Shown in pieces: positions 38,990-50,400 of a stretch of DNA of 64,000 nucleotides. Below the pieces are notes generated by a model. It was given only the letters and a program-made list of their open reading frames with translations. It had not been told where the DNA came from and did no database searches. The position numbers were made by a program, and so were the translations under genes. Each line of letters starts with the position of its first letter. Within the stretch, counting starts at the first letter, position 1. The DNA is taken from positions 1,116,001 through 1,180,000 of the forward strand of contig NC_015278.1 of NCBI RefSeq assembly GCF_000193205.1. Direction: 5' to 3'. Source of the DNA: Aerococcus sp. Group 1. GTDB taxonomy: Bacteria; Bacillota; Bacilli; Lactobacillales; Aerococcaceae.

Positions 38990-40150
38990 TTATGAAAAGG
39001 CATCCTTAATTTTATCAAAGAAATTCTTCTCTTCTTCAGTAATATTATTACCTGATGCTTTAGCAAAATCACGAAGAGCAGCTTTTTGTTTATCATTTAG
39101 ATGTTTAGGTGTGATGATCTTAATATTTACTAATTGATCTCCATTGCGGTCACGGTTTAAGACTGGGGCGCCTTTGCCACGTAAACGGATGGTATCGCCA
39201 CTTTGTGTACCAGCAGGAATTTTAAGGTTAACTTTGCCGTGAACGGTTGGAACCTCAACTTCATCACCCAGAGCGGCTTGGGCAAAGTTTAGAGGCAAGT
39301 CAATACTAATTTGCGACCCTTTTCTTTGGAAGATATTGCTTTTAGCTACCCGGAAGACCACATAGAGGTCACCGGCTGGCCCCTTATTGTAGCCAGCTGA
39401 ACCTTGTCCGGAAAGACGAATCGATTGCCCATCTTCTACACCGGCTGGAACCTTCACTTTAACCGTATGGGTCTTCTCTTCTCGACCGCTTCCTTGGCAA
39501 TTAGTACATGGGTCTTCGATAATCTTACCCTCACCTTGACACTGGCTACAGGTGGTTTGACTAGCCATTTGTCCAAATGGGGTATTTCTTACTTGTTGAA
39601 CTACCCCTTGGCCATTACAGGTTGGACAAGTTTTCTTGGACGTTCCCGGCTTAGCACCAGAGCCTTCACATACCTGGCAAGCTTCTTCACGTTTATATGA
39701 GATCGTTTCTTCCTTACCAAAGATAGCTTCTTCAAAGCTTAAATCCATGGTGTATTGTAAGTCGTCCCCACGGCGAGGTGCAGTCCTAGACCGTTGACTA
39801 GCAGATGAGCCAAAGCCACCAAAGCCACCTTGACCACCAAAGAACTGATCGAAGATATCTTCAAAGCCAGAGAAACCTTGTCCTGAGTAGGATTGATAAC
39901 TTCCATTGCCAAAGCCACCGAAGCCACCATTTGCACCAGCATGACCAAACTGATCGTATTGTTTCCGTTTATTTTCGTCACTTAAAACTTCATATGCTTC
40001 CGTTACTTCTTTATATTTTTCTTCAGCACCGGGATCATGGTTTAAGTCAGGATGGTATTTTTTTGCTAGTTTACGGTAAGCACGCTTGATATCTTTCTGG
40101 CTGGCGTCTTTACTGACACCTAAAATGTCATAGTAATCTCCTTTAGCCAT
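38990..40150 (-). CDS. dnaJ: Chaperone DnaJ
   Basis: A 386-residue DnaK co-chaperone. The J domain has the HPD motif in [11 protein letters not shown] Gly/Phe-rich region with long GGFGGFG runs follows (about 75-125). Four CxxCxGxG zinc-binding units come next ([32 protein letters not shown]), then the substrate-binding domains. It is the last gene of the hrcA-grpE-dnaK-dnaJ operon, 71 bp after dnaK. An IS element now lies directly downstream. Confidence 0.97.
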   Translation of the reverse strand: MAKGDYYDILGVSKDASQKDIKRAYRKLAKKYHPDLNHDPGAEEKYKEVTEAYEVLSDENKRKQYDQFGHAGANGGFGGFGNGSYQSYSGQGFSGFEDIFDQFFGGQGGFGGFGSSASQRSRTAPRRGDDLQYTMDLSFEEAIFGKEETISYKREEACQVCEGSGAKPGTSKKTCPTCNGQGVVQQVRNTPFGQMASQTTCSQCQGEGKIIEDPCTNCQGSGREEKTHTVKVKVPAGVEDGQSIRLSGQGSAGYNKGPAGDLYVVFRVAKSNIFQRKGSQISIDLPLNFAQAALGDEVEVPTVHGKVNLKIPAGTQSGDTIRLRGKGAPVLNRDRNGDQLVNIKIITPKHLNDKQKAALRDFAKASGNNITEEEKNFFDKIKDAFS

Positions 40151-40180
40151 ATTTTACCCCCTTATCCTCGATACAATAGT

Positions 40181-40206
40181 TTGTCCCTGCCTTAAGACAG
40201 GGACAA
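40181..40206 (-). other. Hairpin between dnaK and dnaJ
   Basis: A 9-bp perfect stem (40181-40189 with 40198-40206) and 8-nt loop with no T-run, so not a terminator. It may protect or process the dnaK part of the heat-shock mRNA. Confidence 0.5.
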
Positions 40207-40221
40207 GCCTACTATAGTCGA

Positions 40222-42042
<1,821 letters not shown>

Positions 42043-42060
42043 TTATTATCTCCTTTTTTA

Positions 42061-42723
42061 TTATTGTGCAACGACTACCATAGCTGGTCTTAAGACACGG
42101 TCTTTGATGACATAGCCTTTTTGATAGACTTCAACTATAGTATCTGATACTTGACCGTCATCGGCAGGAACAGATGAAACAGATTGGTGGAAGTTAGGAT
42201 CAAACTTTTCGCCTTTAGGATCAATCGTTTTTATTTCTTCATCATTAAAGGCACTTTGAATACTTTCCAATACCATTTCAATGCCGCGTTTCATCCTGCG
42301 ACTCGCTTCATCATCTGCTTCAATAGTCAAGGCCCGTTCTAAGTTATCAACTGCACCTAAGAGTTTTTCAGCTAAATGTTGGGAACGGTACTTAGCAGCA
42401 TCTTGTCTTTCCTTATTATTTCTTCTTTGAATATTCTTAATTTCTGCAGATAAGCGAAGAATTTGATCATTTTTTTCTTCAAGTTCTTTCTTTATACTTT
42501 GAAGTTCACTCTCTTTATCATTCTCATGGACTTCTTTATCTTCATCTGCGGTTTTATTTTTCTCATCATCAGCCAGGTTTTCTGGCTCATTATCCTTATC
42601 GGCTTTATTATTTTGATTTTGTTCCAAATCTTGAGCCTTGTTTTTATCCTGGACTAACTTTTCATCTTCATGTATATTTTCTGGGTCAACATCCTGATTG
42701 TTCTTATCATGAACTTTGCTCAT
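42061..42723 (-). CDS. grpE: Nucleotide exchange factor GrpE
   Basis: A 220-residue GrpE that speeds ADP release from DnaK. The C-terminal half has the family signature (REMVLESIQSAF-like helix and NFHQSVSSVPADD, then VLRPAMVVVAQ). The N-terminal 85 residues are unusually long, disordered and rich in Asp, Glu, Asn and Lys. The start at 42723 has GGAGGGG seven bases upstream and removes an overlap with hrcA. Confidence 0.95.
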   Translation of the reverse strand: MSKVHDKNNQDVDPENIHEDEKLVQDKNKAQDLEQNQNNKADKDNEPENLADDEKNKTADEDKEVHENDKESELQSIKKELEEKNDQILRLSAEIKNIQRRNNKERQDAAKYRSQHLAEKLLGAVDNLERALTIEADDEASRRMKRGIEMVLESIQSAFNDEEIKTIDPKGEKFDPNFHQSVSSVPADDGQVSDTIVEVYQKGYVIKDRVLRPAMVVVAQ

Positions 42724-42727
42724 CTGT

Positions 42728-43798
42728 TTACCCCTCCTCTTTATCATTTTTATAATATGAATCGATATAGTGATTGAGCTGTAGTCTCACACCTTGAAAT
42801 AGTTGAGCCATACGCAGGTAAGACATATTTTCTGGGCCGAGAATAGCCACAGAAATCGTTTGTTGATCATTATTACCACCAACAAAATTGGTAGCCATAA
42901 TAGATAAACGATTGAGGCCATCAGCCTGCATATCCTTACCTACCTTCACTTGAATCCCTTGATCACCCGGATCAATGAGTGTATCTAATAAGTTAGGATT
43001 AGCAAATAGACGATTTAAATTCTCTACCTGTTGATAAGCATCACTTTGATAGAGATGATTATAAAGATTTGCCTTACCTTTAACAAAGACGCGTGAGGCA
43101 TCAATTTTTTTAAGTAAATCTTCGATTATACTTCCTTCATAAAGTAAACGTCGAATTGATTCATCAAAATAGGACATATAGTTACTTTTAAGGCGTACAA
43201 GAACGCTAGGAAGACTTAAACCAATTAAATCACGGTTAATAATATTTGCCATATCCTCTAAAGCTTCCATAGATACACTGTCTGGCAAACGATAGATTTG
43301 CGTTTCCACTGTCCCTTCTTCTGTCACTAAGACAAGCATCACTTGCCGGCTAGTTACCGGTACAAAGCGAAAGCCCGCTAAATGATAATGGTAAGCGTCG
43401 GGTCCTAAAGAAATCGCCACATAGTTAGTTAGCTCAGCTAATAGTTCAGTTGAGCGATTGACAATTTCATCTAAAGCCAAGTAAGGTGATTGAAATATTT
43501 CACTCACCTTTTCATTTTCCGCTTCACTTAATCCACTATCGATAATTCCACCGTTCTTGGGAAGAATATAATTAATGTAGAAGCGGTAGCCGGCTTCAGT
43601 TGGCACTCTTCCGGAAGACGAGTGCATCTTTTTAATCAAATCAAGTTTTTCAAGTTTTGCCATATCATTTCTAATAGTTGCAGAACTTGCCTCAAGGCCA
43701 GTCAGTTTTAGAATCGATTTAGAGCCAATCGGTTCTTCACTTTGACTATAGGCGTCAACAATCGCTTTTAAAATAATAATTTGTCTTTTACTTAACAT
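42728..43798 (-). CDS. hrcA: Heat-inducible transcription repressor HrcA
   Basis: A 356-residue repressor that binds CIRCE and shuts down the heat-shock operon. The N-terminal winged helix is clear (SKRQIIILKAIVDAYSQSEE, SSATIRNDMAKLEKLDLI, SSSGRVPTEAGYRFYI). Near the C-terminus VAILGPENMSY is typical. It is the first gene of the operon, with the CIRCE operator and a good promoter just upstream, so it represses itself and grpE-dnaK-dnaJ. Confidence 0.97.
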   Translation of the reverse strand: MLSKRQIIILKAIVDAYSQSEEPIGSKSILKLTGLEASSATIRNDMAKLEKLDLIKKMHSSSGRVPTEAGYRFYINYILPKNGGIIDSGLSEAENEKVSEIFQSPYLALDEIVNRSTELLAELTNYVAISLGPDAYHYHLAGFRFVPVTSRQVMLVLVTEEGTVETQIYRLPDSVSMEALEDMANIINRDLIGLSLPSVLVRLKSNYMSYFDESIRRLLYEGSIIEDLLKKIDASRVFVKGKANLYNHLYQSDAYQQVENLNRLFANPNLLDTLIDPGDQGIQVKVGKDMQADGLNRLSIMATNFVGGNNDQQTISVAILGPENMSYLRMAQLFQGVRLQLNHYIDSYYKNDKEEG

Positions 43799-43811
43799 CT
43801 TATCACCTCTT

Positions 43812-43838
43812 TTAGCACTTGACAGCTCCTTCTGCTAA
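43812..43838 (-). promoter_or_regulatory. CIRCE operator of the hrcA operon
   Basis: Minus strand TTAGCAGAA, a 9-nt spacer, then AAGTGCTAA. The right arm is near-consensus. The left arm departs from TTAGCACTC at its last three bases, so only six base pairs match perfectly. It lies directly downstream of the promoter, the expected operator position. Confidence 0.8.
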
Positions 43839-43847
43839 CATATTTAT

Positions 43848-43876
43848 ATACTAACATGGTTAAGTGCATATGTCAA
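43848..43876 (-). promoter_or_regulatory. Promoter of the hrcA-grpE-dnaK-dnaJ operon
   Basis: Minus strand: TTGACA (43876-43871), a 17-bp spacer, and TAGTAT (43853-43848). This is a strong vegetative-type promoter just upstream of CIRCE. Confidence 0.75.
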
Positions 43877-44069
43877 TAAAAGTCAAACTGTTTTTCAAAG
43901 GATTTCCTAGTCAATTCAATTCCTATTTTGACCTTTAACAAAACGATTTCATAGATAAAGTTAAAAGATAGCCCTTACTTAGTAATAACAGCTGGCAGTG
44001 ATGACTTACTAGCGACTCAACGTTTACCTTGAATCGGTCCCTAGCCTCATACAAAAATGACAAAATAAA
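43877..44069. other. Intergenic region between the hrcA promoter and the ribF terminator
   Basis: About 190 bp of AT-rich sequence in which I find no gene, repeat or recognisable RNA. Confidence 0.4.
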
Positions 44070-44098
44070 AAAAGTTGGCAAAATTGATACCAACTTTT
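44070..44098 (-). terminator. Terminator of ribF
   Basis: A 9-bp stem (44070-44078 with 44090-44098) followed by TTTTTTTATTTTG on the minus strand, 8 bp beyond the ribF stop. Confidence 0.8.
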
Positions 44099-44105
44099 AG
44101 AGAAT

Positions 44106-45062
44106 TTAATTTTGATAATTTTCATATTTTTGTAGACGACTTAGACAGTCACTTTTATCTTGATTCAACTGTTCCACCATAGCCTCTACACTAGAGAATT
44201 TCTTTTCACCCCGTAAATATTCGTACCAAAATACCAGCATTTCTTCACCATAAATTTCTGATTCAAAATCAAACAAGTTAATTTCAATGGTCTTGTCATT
44301 ATCATCACCAAAAGTGACATTATATCCAATGGAAGCCATCCCCCAGAATAGCTGATGGTTGATCTGACATTGAACCAAATAAACACCCACTTTGGGAATT
44401 AAAGTACTGGCCTGGGTATAGATATTAGCCGTTGGAAAGCCTAGGGTACGACCTCGTTTAAAGCCGTTTATGACTAAACCACGGAAGAAATAAGGATAGC
44501 CCAGAGCCTGGTTCGCTTCTTCCAGTGATCCCTCAGTCAGCTCCTTGCGAATCTGTTTGGAAGCAATTTTATTATTATTTTCATTCAATACGGGGACTTC
44601 AATAATTTTGAAGCGATCTTCAGCGTAGTCTGGCAAGTTTTTCATATTGGCTATGGCTTTAGCACCATAGGTATAATCAAAGCCCGCAACAACTACCTTA
44701 GCATTTAAGCCAACCAGATAATTATCAACGAAAGCTTTGGGACTTTGATTAGAAAAGGCACTGGTATAATCAACTAAGTAAACCCGATCTACCCCAAAAG
44801 TCTCAAGCAAAAGCATCTTTTCTTGATTTTGCGTCAGGTATTTCATTTGATTAGGGTGAAGGTCTTGATTAACAATTAAAGGTGAAATATTAAATGTCAT
44901 CACTGCTAATGGAAGCTTGCGTTTGAAGGCTTCCTTCCTTGCAGCTTTAATCACTGCTTGATGGCCACGATGGACGCCATCAAAAAAACCCAAAGCTAAA
45001 ACGATACCCTCATTATTTTTAAGATTCTGATCTATGGGATGATGAATGGTTATTACTTGCAT
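44106..45062 (-). CDS. ribF: Bifunctional riboflavin kinase/FAD synthetase
   Basis: A 318-residue enzyme making FMN and then FAD. The N-terminal nucleotidyltransferase domain has LALGFFDGVHRGHQAVI and VVAGFDYTYGAKA. The C-terminal flavokinase domain has NGFKRGRTLGFPTANI. These flavins are cofactors for the FMN/FAD flavoenzyme at 1764-3635 and others. The start at 45062 has GAGGTG upstream; earlier in-frame starts lack one. It follows truB as in many Firmicutes. Confidence 0.95.
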   Translation of the reverse strand: MQVITIHHPIDQNLKNNEGIVLALGFFDGVHRGHQAVIKAARKEAFKRKLPLAVMTFNISPLIVNQDLHPNQMKYLTQNQEKMLLLETFGVDRVYLVDYTSAFSNQSPKAFVDNYLVGLNAKVVVAGFDYTYGAKAIANMKNLPDYAEDRFKIIEVPVLNENNNKIASKQIRKELTEGSLEEANQALGYPYFFRGLVINGFKRGRTLGFPTANIYTQASTLIPKVGVYLVQCQINHQLFWGMASIGYNVTFGDDNDKTIEINLFDFESEIYGEEMLVFWYEYLRGEKKFSSVEAMVEQLNQDKSDCLSRLQKYENYQN

Positions 45063-45089
45063 AAGACACCTCATTGTTAAAGTCATCAG

Positions 45090-46000
45090 TTATATCAGCA
45101 TTTTTAACGGTTTCATTTGTTCTTCATCACTAGGATGTTGTCCATAAATAGCCATGAGACCTTGCTGGCCATAAAAAGCCACCGGCAATTGGTCTCGATA
45201 TTCTTCGACCAAATTATTTTTGTTTAGAACCGCTCCATTGCTGACGAGTTTTTCTAATTTGCCACTAATCTCTATATGAGCTAAGTCTTGGATTAAAAAA
45301 TCGATGGGAAAAATAAAATCATTTTTCCTTGACTAATTTGATCTTCAATTTCAGATAAAGTAAAGCATTGTGATTGGGTAAAGGGGCTTGAGGCTATCCG
45401 AATAAGGTCAGTCATGGTCGCAGCATAGCCTAGTGACTCTCCTAGGTCTGAAGCAAGGGTCCTCACATAGGTCCCCTTGCCACAACGGACGCGGAAATTA
45501 AAACTTTGCACTTGCTGGTCTTGATCGTATCGGCAGGGCTTTAGAAGGTCAAATTCATAGATATTAACCAGTCTTTTCGGGCGGTCAACCTTTTCACCAT
45601 GACGGGCATAGTCATATAACTTTCGGCCGTTAACTTTAACAGCCGAATACATGGGAGGGACTTGAGTAATTGTACCTAACATACTATCCATAGCTTTTTG
45701 AATAAGCTGTCCATCGACAGCTTCTTTCACAGGCGTTTGGCGAACAATTTTTCCGTCCAAATCTTCTGTTTCTGTTTGAAAGCCTAAGGTAATTTCTCCT
45801 TGATAGACCTTTTCCTTATCAGTGATCCAATTAGCCATTTTTGTCGCCTTATTCACACAAATAGGCAAAAGGCCGCTCACATTGGGATCCAAGGTGCCGG
45901 TATGGCCCACCCGTCTGGTCTTTAACAATTTACGTAAGGCATTGACACAATCGTGACTAGTCATCCCTCTTTCCTTCCATAAAGGAATTATGCCATCCAT
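45090..46000 (-). CDS. truB: tRNA pseudouridine(55) synthase TruB, apparent frameshift near the C-terminus
   Basis: TruB makes pseudouridine 55 in the T-loop of tRNAs. The start MDGIIPLWKERGMTSHDCVN, the catalytic Asp in GHTGTLDPNVSGLLP and the motif GTYVRTLASDLGE are clear. As written the frame stops after 235 residues, while the family has about 300. The missing end continues in another frame to a stop at 45090-45092 (DFLIQDLAHIEISGKLEKLV and onward). One extra A in the A5 run at 45321-45325 joins the two, reading GKNDFIFPIDFLIQ. I think the gene is intact and the base was missed. Confidence 0.93.
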
Positions 46001-46014
46001 AGCTTCACCTCCTA

Positions 46015-47805
46015 TTATTTAATACTTACAAAATCTTCAATTAACTGACAGAAGTCATCTGCATATTTATCTGCCTTTACTGGGCCTACTCCGCTAATAT
46101 CAAGAAATTCCTGATAGTTCTTAGGCTTTATTTCCACCATATCAAGGAGACTCTGGTTATTAAAGATAATATAGGCAGGAACATTTTCTTCACTAGCTAA
46201 ACTATAGCGTAATTCACGAAGTGCTTCAAATAATTCTTCATCTTCTGGCGATAAATGATCAGTCAGTGATTGAGCTTTCTGACTAGTCTTCGTTTTATTT
46301 TCTGATCGAATATAGGCAGATTCTTTAATATAAAGGCACTTATTTCCTTTTAGAATTGGGAGCGCCTTTTCCGTAAGGCTAAGTCCCTTATATTCATTAA
46401 CCGCCAAGGCCCCTTCAGAAATTAATTGAGAAATAATATTCTTAATGGTTTGCTCATTCATATCTTTTAACAAAGCGTAGGTTGATAATTGGTCAAAATG
46501 TTTGTCTTTAATTTTTTGAAGTTTTTTCCCTTTTAAGACATCTGTGACTAGGGTCATGCCATAAGGATAAGCCATTCTAACAATACAAGAGAGGATCATT
46601 TGTCCTTCTCGGCTGACATCAACCTTTTTCACTTGCTGCAAACAATTGGAGCAATTTTGGCAATGGTCAGGAGCTTCCTGACCGAAGTAGGCTAAAATGT
46701 GTTGTCTCAAGCAGGAAGAGGTCGTTGCATAATTAATCATATCATTTAAACGACCTTCACTAGTGGGATCATTGCTTTGACTAATTAAAAATTTTGCGGT
46801 CAAGATATCCTTGGGGCTGTAGAGAAGAATGGCTCTAGCCGGCAAGCCGTCTCTGCCTGCCCGGCCTGCTTCTTGGTAGTAACTCTCTAAATTAGTGGGC
46901 AAGTTGTAATGGATCACCTGCCGAACATCAGGTTTATCAATTCCCATCCCAAAGGCATTGGTTGCCACAATAATATTAGTACGCTCATAGATGAAGTCAT
47001 TTTGCGAAGCCATACGATCCGCTGGGCTCATTCCCGCATGATAAGCGCTCACCGGAAGTCCTTGGTCTCTTAACCATTCACTCAAACGGTCAACAGTTTT
47101 TCGAGAAGAAGCATAAATGATAGCTGCTTCTTCTTTATCTATTAAATCAATTACAGTCTTCTTCTTTGATTCTGGTTCCATAACCTCAAAAGTCAGATTG
47201 GGACGATCAAAGGAATTAATGAGGACATAGGGATTCTCAAGAGCCAATTGATGAATAATATCCTGTTGAACCCGATTGGTAGCTGTGGCTGTAAAGGCAC
47301 TCACAACCGGTCGATGACTTAACTGGTCAATAAAGTTAGCAATCTCTCGGTAAGAGGCTCTAAAGTCGTGTCCCCATTGGGAAACACAGTGGGCTTCATC
47401 AATAGCTATTTGATCTAAGGGTAAGTCATTAGCTAATTGTAGAAAAGACTCGCTCTTTAACCTTTCTGGTGATACATAAATCAGCTTGACTTGTCCAGAA
47501 TGGATCCTATCCAGGACAGCAAAATAATCCTCACTGGATTGACTGGAGTTGAGATAGACACTATGAATTCCGTGTTCATTAAGACTATCTACTTGGTCCT
47601 TCATTAATGAGATTAAAGGAGAGATTACTAAAGTAATACCAGGTAAGATTAAAGCAGGTAATTGATAGCAAATTGATTTGCCTCCGCCAGTGGGTAAAAT
47701 CCCCAAACTATCGCGACCAGCTAGAATACTCTCAATGAGTTCCTTTTGTCCGGGGCGAAACGTTTTATAGCCAAAATATTTTTCCAAAGCATGCTCAATT
47801 AGCAT
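46015..47805 (-). CDS. recQ: ATP-dependent DNA helicase RecQ
   Basis: A 596-residue 3'-5' helicase used in recombination and fork repair. The Walker A motif is TGGGKSICYQ, the DEAH box is AIDEAHCVSQWGHDFR and motif VI is YQEAGRAGRDGLPA. A zinc-binding cysteine cluster (CLRQHILAYFG, then CQNCSNC) and a winged helix follow, and the last 80 residues are an HRDC domain. The start at 47805 has GAGGGAGGT directly upstream. It ends 15 bp before truB begins. Confidence 0.95.
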   Translation of the reverse strand: MLIEHALEKYFGYKTFRPGQKELIESILAGRDSLGILPTGGGKSICYQLPALILPGITLVISPLISLMKDQVDSLNEHGIHSVYLNSSQSSEDYFAVLDRIHSGQVKLIYVSPERLKSESFLQLANDLPLDQIAIDEAHCVSQWGHDFRASYREIANFIDQLSHRPVVSAFTATATNRVQQDIIHQLALENPYVLINSFDRPNLTFEVMEPESKKKTVIDLIDKEEAAIIYASSRKTVDRLSEWLRDQGLPVSAYHAGMSPADRMASQNDFIYERTNIIVATNAFGMGIDKPDVRQVIHYNLPTNLESYYQEAGRAGRDGLPARAILLYSPKDILTAKFLISQSNDPTSEGRLNDMINYATTSSCLRQHILAYFGQEAPDHCQNCSNCLQQVKKVDVSREGQMILSCIVRMAYPYGMTLVTDVLKGKKLQKIKDKHFDQLSTYALLKDMNEQTIKNIISQLISEGALAVNEYKGLSLTEKALPILKGNKCLYIKESAYIRSENKTKTSQKAQSLTDHLSPEDEELFEALRELRYSLASEENVPAYIIFNNQSLLDMVEIKPKNYQEFLDISGVGPVKADKYADDFCQLIEDFVSIK

Positions 47806-47893
47806 AAAAACCTCCCTCTCCATCACGTTTTTTATTATAACAAATTTTCTAGAGACTTAGGGATATTTCACCTTTAAGATGCAAAGAAAAAAA

Positions 47894-47947
47894 GACTAGA
47901 AGTGCTACAACTTGTCTCTTTAACCAAGTGAAGTCGCACTTCTAGTC
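47894..47947 (-). terminator. Terminator of the aldehyde dehydrogenase gene
   Basis: A 12-bp perfect outer stem (47894-47905 with 47936-47947), with an inner helix, followed by TTTTTTTC on the minus strand. Confidence 0.8.
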
Positions 47948-48007
47948 CTTGTTGTTTTACTATTTAATTAGCTTTTCTAGCTCTTCAGAGATCAACTGAT
48001 CCAATAA

Positions 48008-49489
48008 TTAATACATTCCTGATCTGCCATCAGCTAAATTAATATAGATATTTTTCGCTTGGGTATAGGCATTAAGAATCATTTTGTGGGTTTCTCGACC
48101 AATCCCTGAATCTTTGTAGCCTCCAAATGGTGCCCCAGCTTCAAAGCTATTATAGGTATTAATCCAAATTCGTCCTGTTCTTACTCCACGAGCTACCTTA
48201 AAGGCTGTGTCTAAGTTTTTAGTGAAAACACCGCCTGCTAAACCATAATCACTATCATTAGCAATACGGATGGCATCTTCAACATCTTTGAATTTAATCA
48301 CAGTAGCAACGGGACCAAAAATTTCTTCTTGAGCCACCCGCATACTATTGTCTGCTAATAATAAAGTAGGTTCAAAATAATAGCCCTTTTCAAGGTCTCC
48401 TTCTGATGCTGAATGGCCACCGCTTATAATTTCAGCTCCTTCATCTAAAGCCACTTGAATATATTCGCTCACCTTTTGATGTTGAGCCTGACTAGCTTGG
48501 GCACCAAGTTGAGTGTCTTTTTCCCAAGGCAAACCAACTTTCACCTTTTTAAATTCTTCTTTTAAGCGACCGATAAATTCATCATAGATCGATTCTTGCA
48601 CTAAAATTCGTGAACCTGCTGAGCACACTTCCCCTTGATTGAATAAGATACCCAATTGAGCTCCTTCTAGGGCTTGTTCCATATCCATATCTTCAAAGAA
48701 AATATTGGCCGATTTTCCACCTAATTCCAAGGTTGCTGGGATGAGGTTTTCAGCAGCTGAAATTCCTACTTGGCGGCCAACCGAAGTTGATCCAGTAAAG
48801 GCAATTTTATCAATATCTGGGTGGTGTTGGAGGTATTCCCCACTCTTTGATCCACTTCCAGTGATGATATTTAAAACCCCCTTAGGTAAGAGATCATTAA
48901 TTAACTTAGCTAACTCTAGGATGCTTAGAGAAGTGGAAGAGGAGGGTTTTAATACAATAGTATCCCCTGCTGCTAAGGCTGGCGCTATTTTCCAAGCTGC
49001 CATTAAAAAGGGAAAGTTCCAAGGAATAATCTGGCCGACAACGCCAATTGGTTCCCGGAGAACCATGGATAAGGTATTGTCGTCAAGCATTTTAAAGTGA
49101 TCTTCTTCGCTACGGATAACACTAGCAAAGTAACGAAAATGGTCAGCTGCTAAAGGAATATCAGCCCCTGCTGTTTCTCGAATCGGCTTACCGTTGTCCA
49201 TGGTTTCAATTAGAGCCAGACGCTCTTGGTTATCTTCGATAACATCAGCAATTTGATTAAGAATTTTAGCTCTTTCTTTGACATCCGTTCTGCCCCACTT
49301 AGGAAAGGCTTGGCGGGCAGCTGCAACAGCTTGATTGACATCTTCCTCAGTAGCATCGGTAATTTCAGCTAATTTTTCGCCATTTGCCGGGCTATAATCT
49401 TCAATCGTCTCTTGACCGCTGCCATTAGTCCATTCACCATTAATTAACAATTGATAACGCTTTTCAAGTTTAAGGTTTTTAATATCCAT
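48008..49489 (-). CDS. NAD-dependent aldehyde dehydrogenase
   Basis: A 493-residue oxidoreductase that oxidises an aldehyde to its acid. The NAD-binding region includes VVGQIIPWNFPFLMAAWKI and FTGSTSVGR, the general-base glutamate is in TLELGGKSANIFF, and the nucleophile cysteine is in NQGEVCSAGSRILV. The substrate is not predictable; it resembles the broad AldA/acetaldehyde-type enzymes. The gene stands alone between recQ and ABC operon 2, with its own terminator. After the stop the same frame stays open for 15 more codons, which I take to be chance. Confidence 0.92.
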   Translation of the reverse strand: MDIKNLKLEKRYQLLINGEWTNGSGQETIEDYSPANGEKLAEITDATEEDVNQAVAAARQAFPKWGRTDVKERAKILNQIADVIEDNQERLALIETMDNGKPIRETAGADIPLAADHFRYFASVIRSEEDHFKMLDDNTLSMVLREPIGVVGQIIPWNFPFLMAAWKIAPALAAGDTIVLKPSSSTSLSILELAKLINDLLPKGVLNIITGSGSKSGEYLQHHPDIDKIAFTGSTSVGRQVGISAAENLIPATLELGGKSANIFFEDMDMEQALEGAQLGILFNQGEVCSAGSRILVQESIYDEFIGRLKEEFKKVKVGLPWEKDTQLGAQASQAQHQKVSEYIQVALDEGAEIISGGHSASEGDLEKGYYFEPTLLLADNSMRVAQEEIFGPVATVIKFKDVEDAIRIANDSDYGLAGGVFTKNLDTAFKVARGVRTGRIWINTYNSFEAGAPFGGYKDSGIGRETHKMILNAYTQAKNIYINLADGRSGMY

Positions 49490-49577
49490 TGTTATCTCCC
49501 TTTCATCTCAAAATACAGTTAAAAATTTAATTTCAGTATACCTAAAAAGCGCTTTCATTAAAAGAATTTGGCTTTGC

Positions 49578-50384
49578 TTAGTTAGCTAGTAATAACTCAT
49601 CATTATTAAGACTTTCACCTACATTATGATGGAAAAGTTGTAGTAAGTCGTCAATGCTACAATTTTCTTTCTCTTCTCCAGAGATATCAACCACTACTTG
49701 ACCGTCATGAAGCATGATTAAACGATTGCCATAAGCTAGCGCATCATTCATATCATGGGTGATCATTAAGGTAGTCAATTGATACTCGCTGACCAAGTCT
49801 TGGGTTAAAGACATTACCATTGCACTTGTGCGCGGATCTAAGGCAGCCGTATGCTCGTCAAGAAGTAATAGTTTTGGCGTTTGTAAGACAGCCATCAGTA
49901 AGGTTAACACTTGGCGCTGTCCCCCCGATAAGTAGCTTACCCGTTCTTGCATGCGGTTTTCTAAGCCCATAGCTAAGGTGCTTAGACGAGCACGGAATTC
50001 TTCACGCATATCTTTTGTAATAGATATTTGAAAGCTGCGCTTGTGTCCTCGCTTATAAGCAATGGCTAAGTTTTCTTCCACGCTTAAGGATTTGGCTGTA
50101 CCCATTTGTGGGTCTTGGAAGACCCGACTAATCATTTTTGCACGTTTATAAGCTGGTAAAGCAGAAATTTCACGGTCTTCTAAATAAATCTGCCCCGAGC
50201 TTAAGGGAATCGTTCCGGCAATAAGATTCATCATGGTTGATTTTCCGGCGCCGTTACTGCCAATGACACTGATAAAATCGTTATCCTTAATGGAGAGATT
50301 TAAATTTTTAATGACTTGATGGGGTTTACTCGATTGCGTTTGAAATACCTTATTTAAATTCTTTAATTGAACTAATTCATTCAT
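49578..50384 (-). CDS. ABC transporter ATPase, TrpXYZ-type importer 2
   Basis: A 268-residue ATPase, the paralogue of the protein encoded at 4613-5419 with the same length and motifs: Walker A GSNGAGKST, signature YLSGGQRQVL and Walker B LLLLDEHTAALDP. The start at 50384 has AAGGAAGG nine bases upstream. It is the last gene of the second importer operon. Confidence 0.9.
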   Translation of the reverse strand: MNELVQLKNLNKVFQTQSSKPHQVIKNLNLSIKDNDFISVIGSNGAGKSTMMNLIAGTIPLSSGQIYLEDREISALPAYKRAKMISRVFQDPQMGTAKSLSVEENLAIAYKRGHKRSFQISITKDMREEFRARLSTLAMGLENRMQERVSYLSGGQRQVLTLLMAVLQTPKLLLLDEHTAALDPRTSAMVMSLTQDLVSEYQLTTLMITHDMNDALAYGNRLIMLHDGQVVVDISGEEKENCSIDDLLQLFHHNVGESLNNDELLLAN

Positions 50385-50400
50385 GATTATTTTCCTTCCT

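Noticed and set aside
39404-40089. Plus-strand frames opposite dnaJ
   Set aside because: They mirror the Gly/Phe-rich and cysteine-rich repeats of dnaJ and have low-complexity translations.
47954-48007. Read-through extension of the aldehyde dehydrogenase
   Set aside because: The frame stays open for 15 codons after TAA, but the protein already has normal length and there is no recoding signal.
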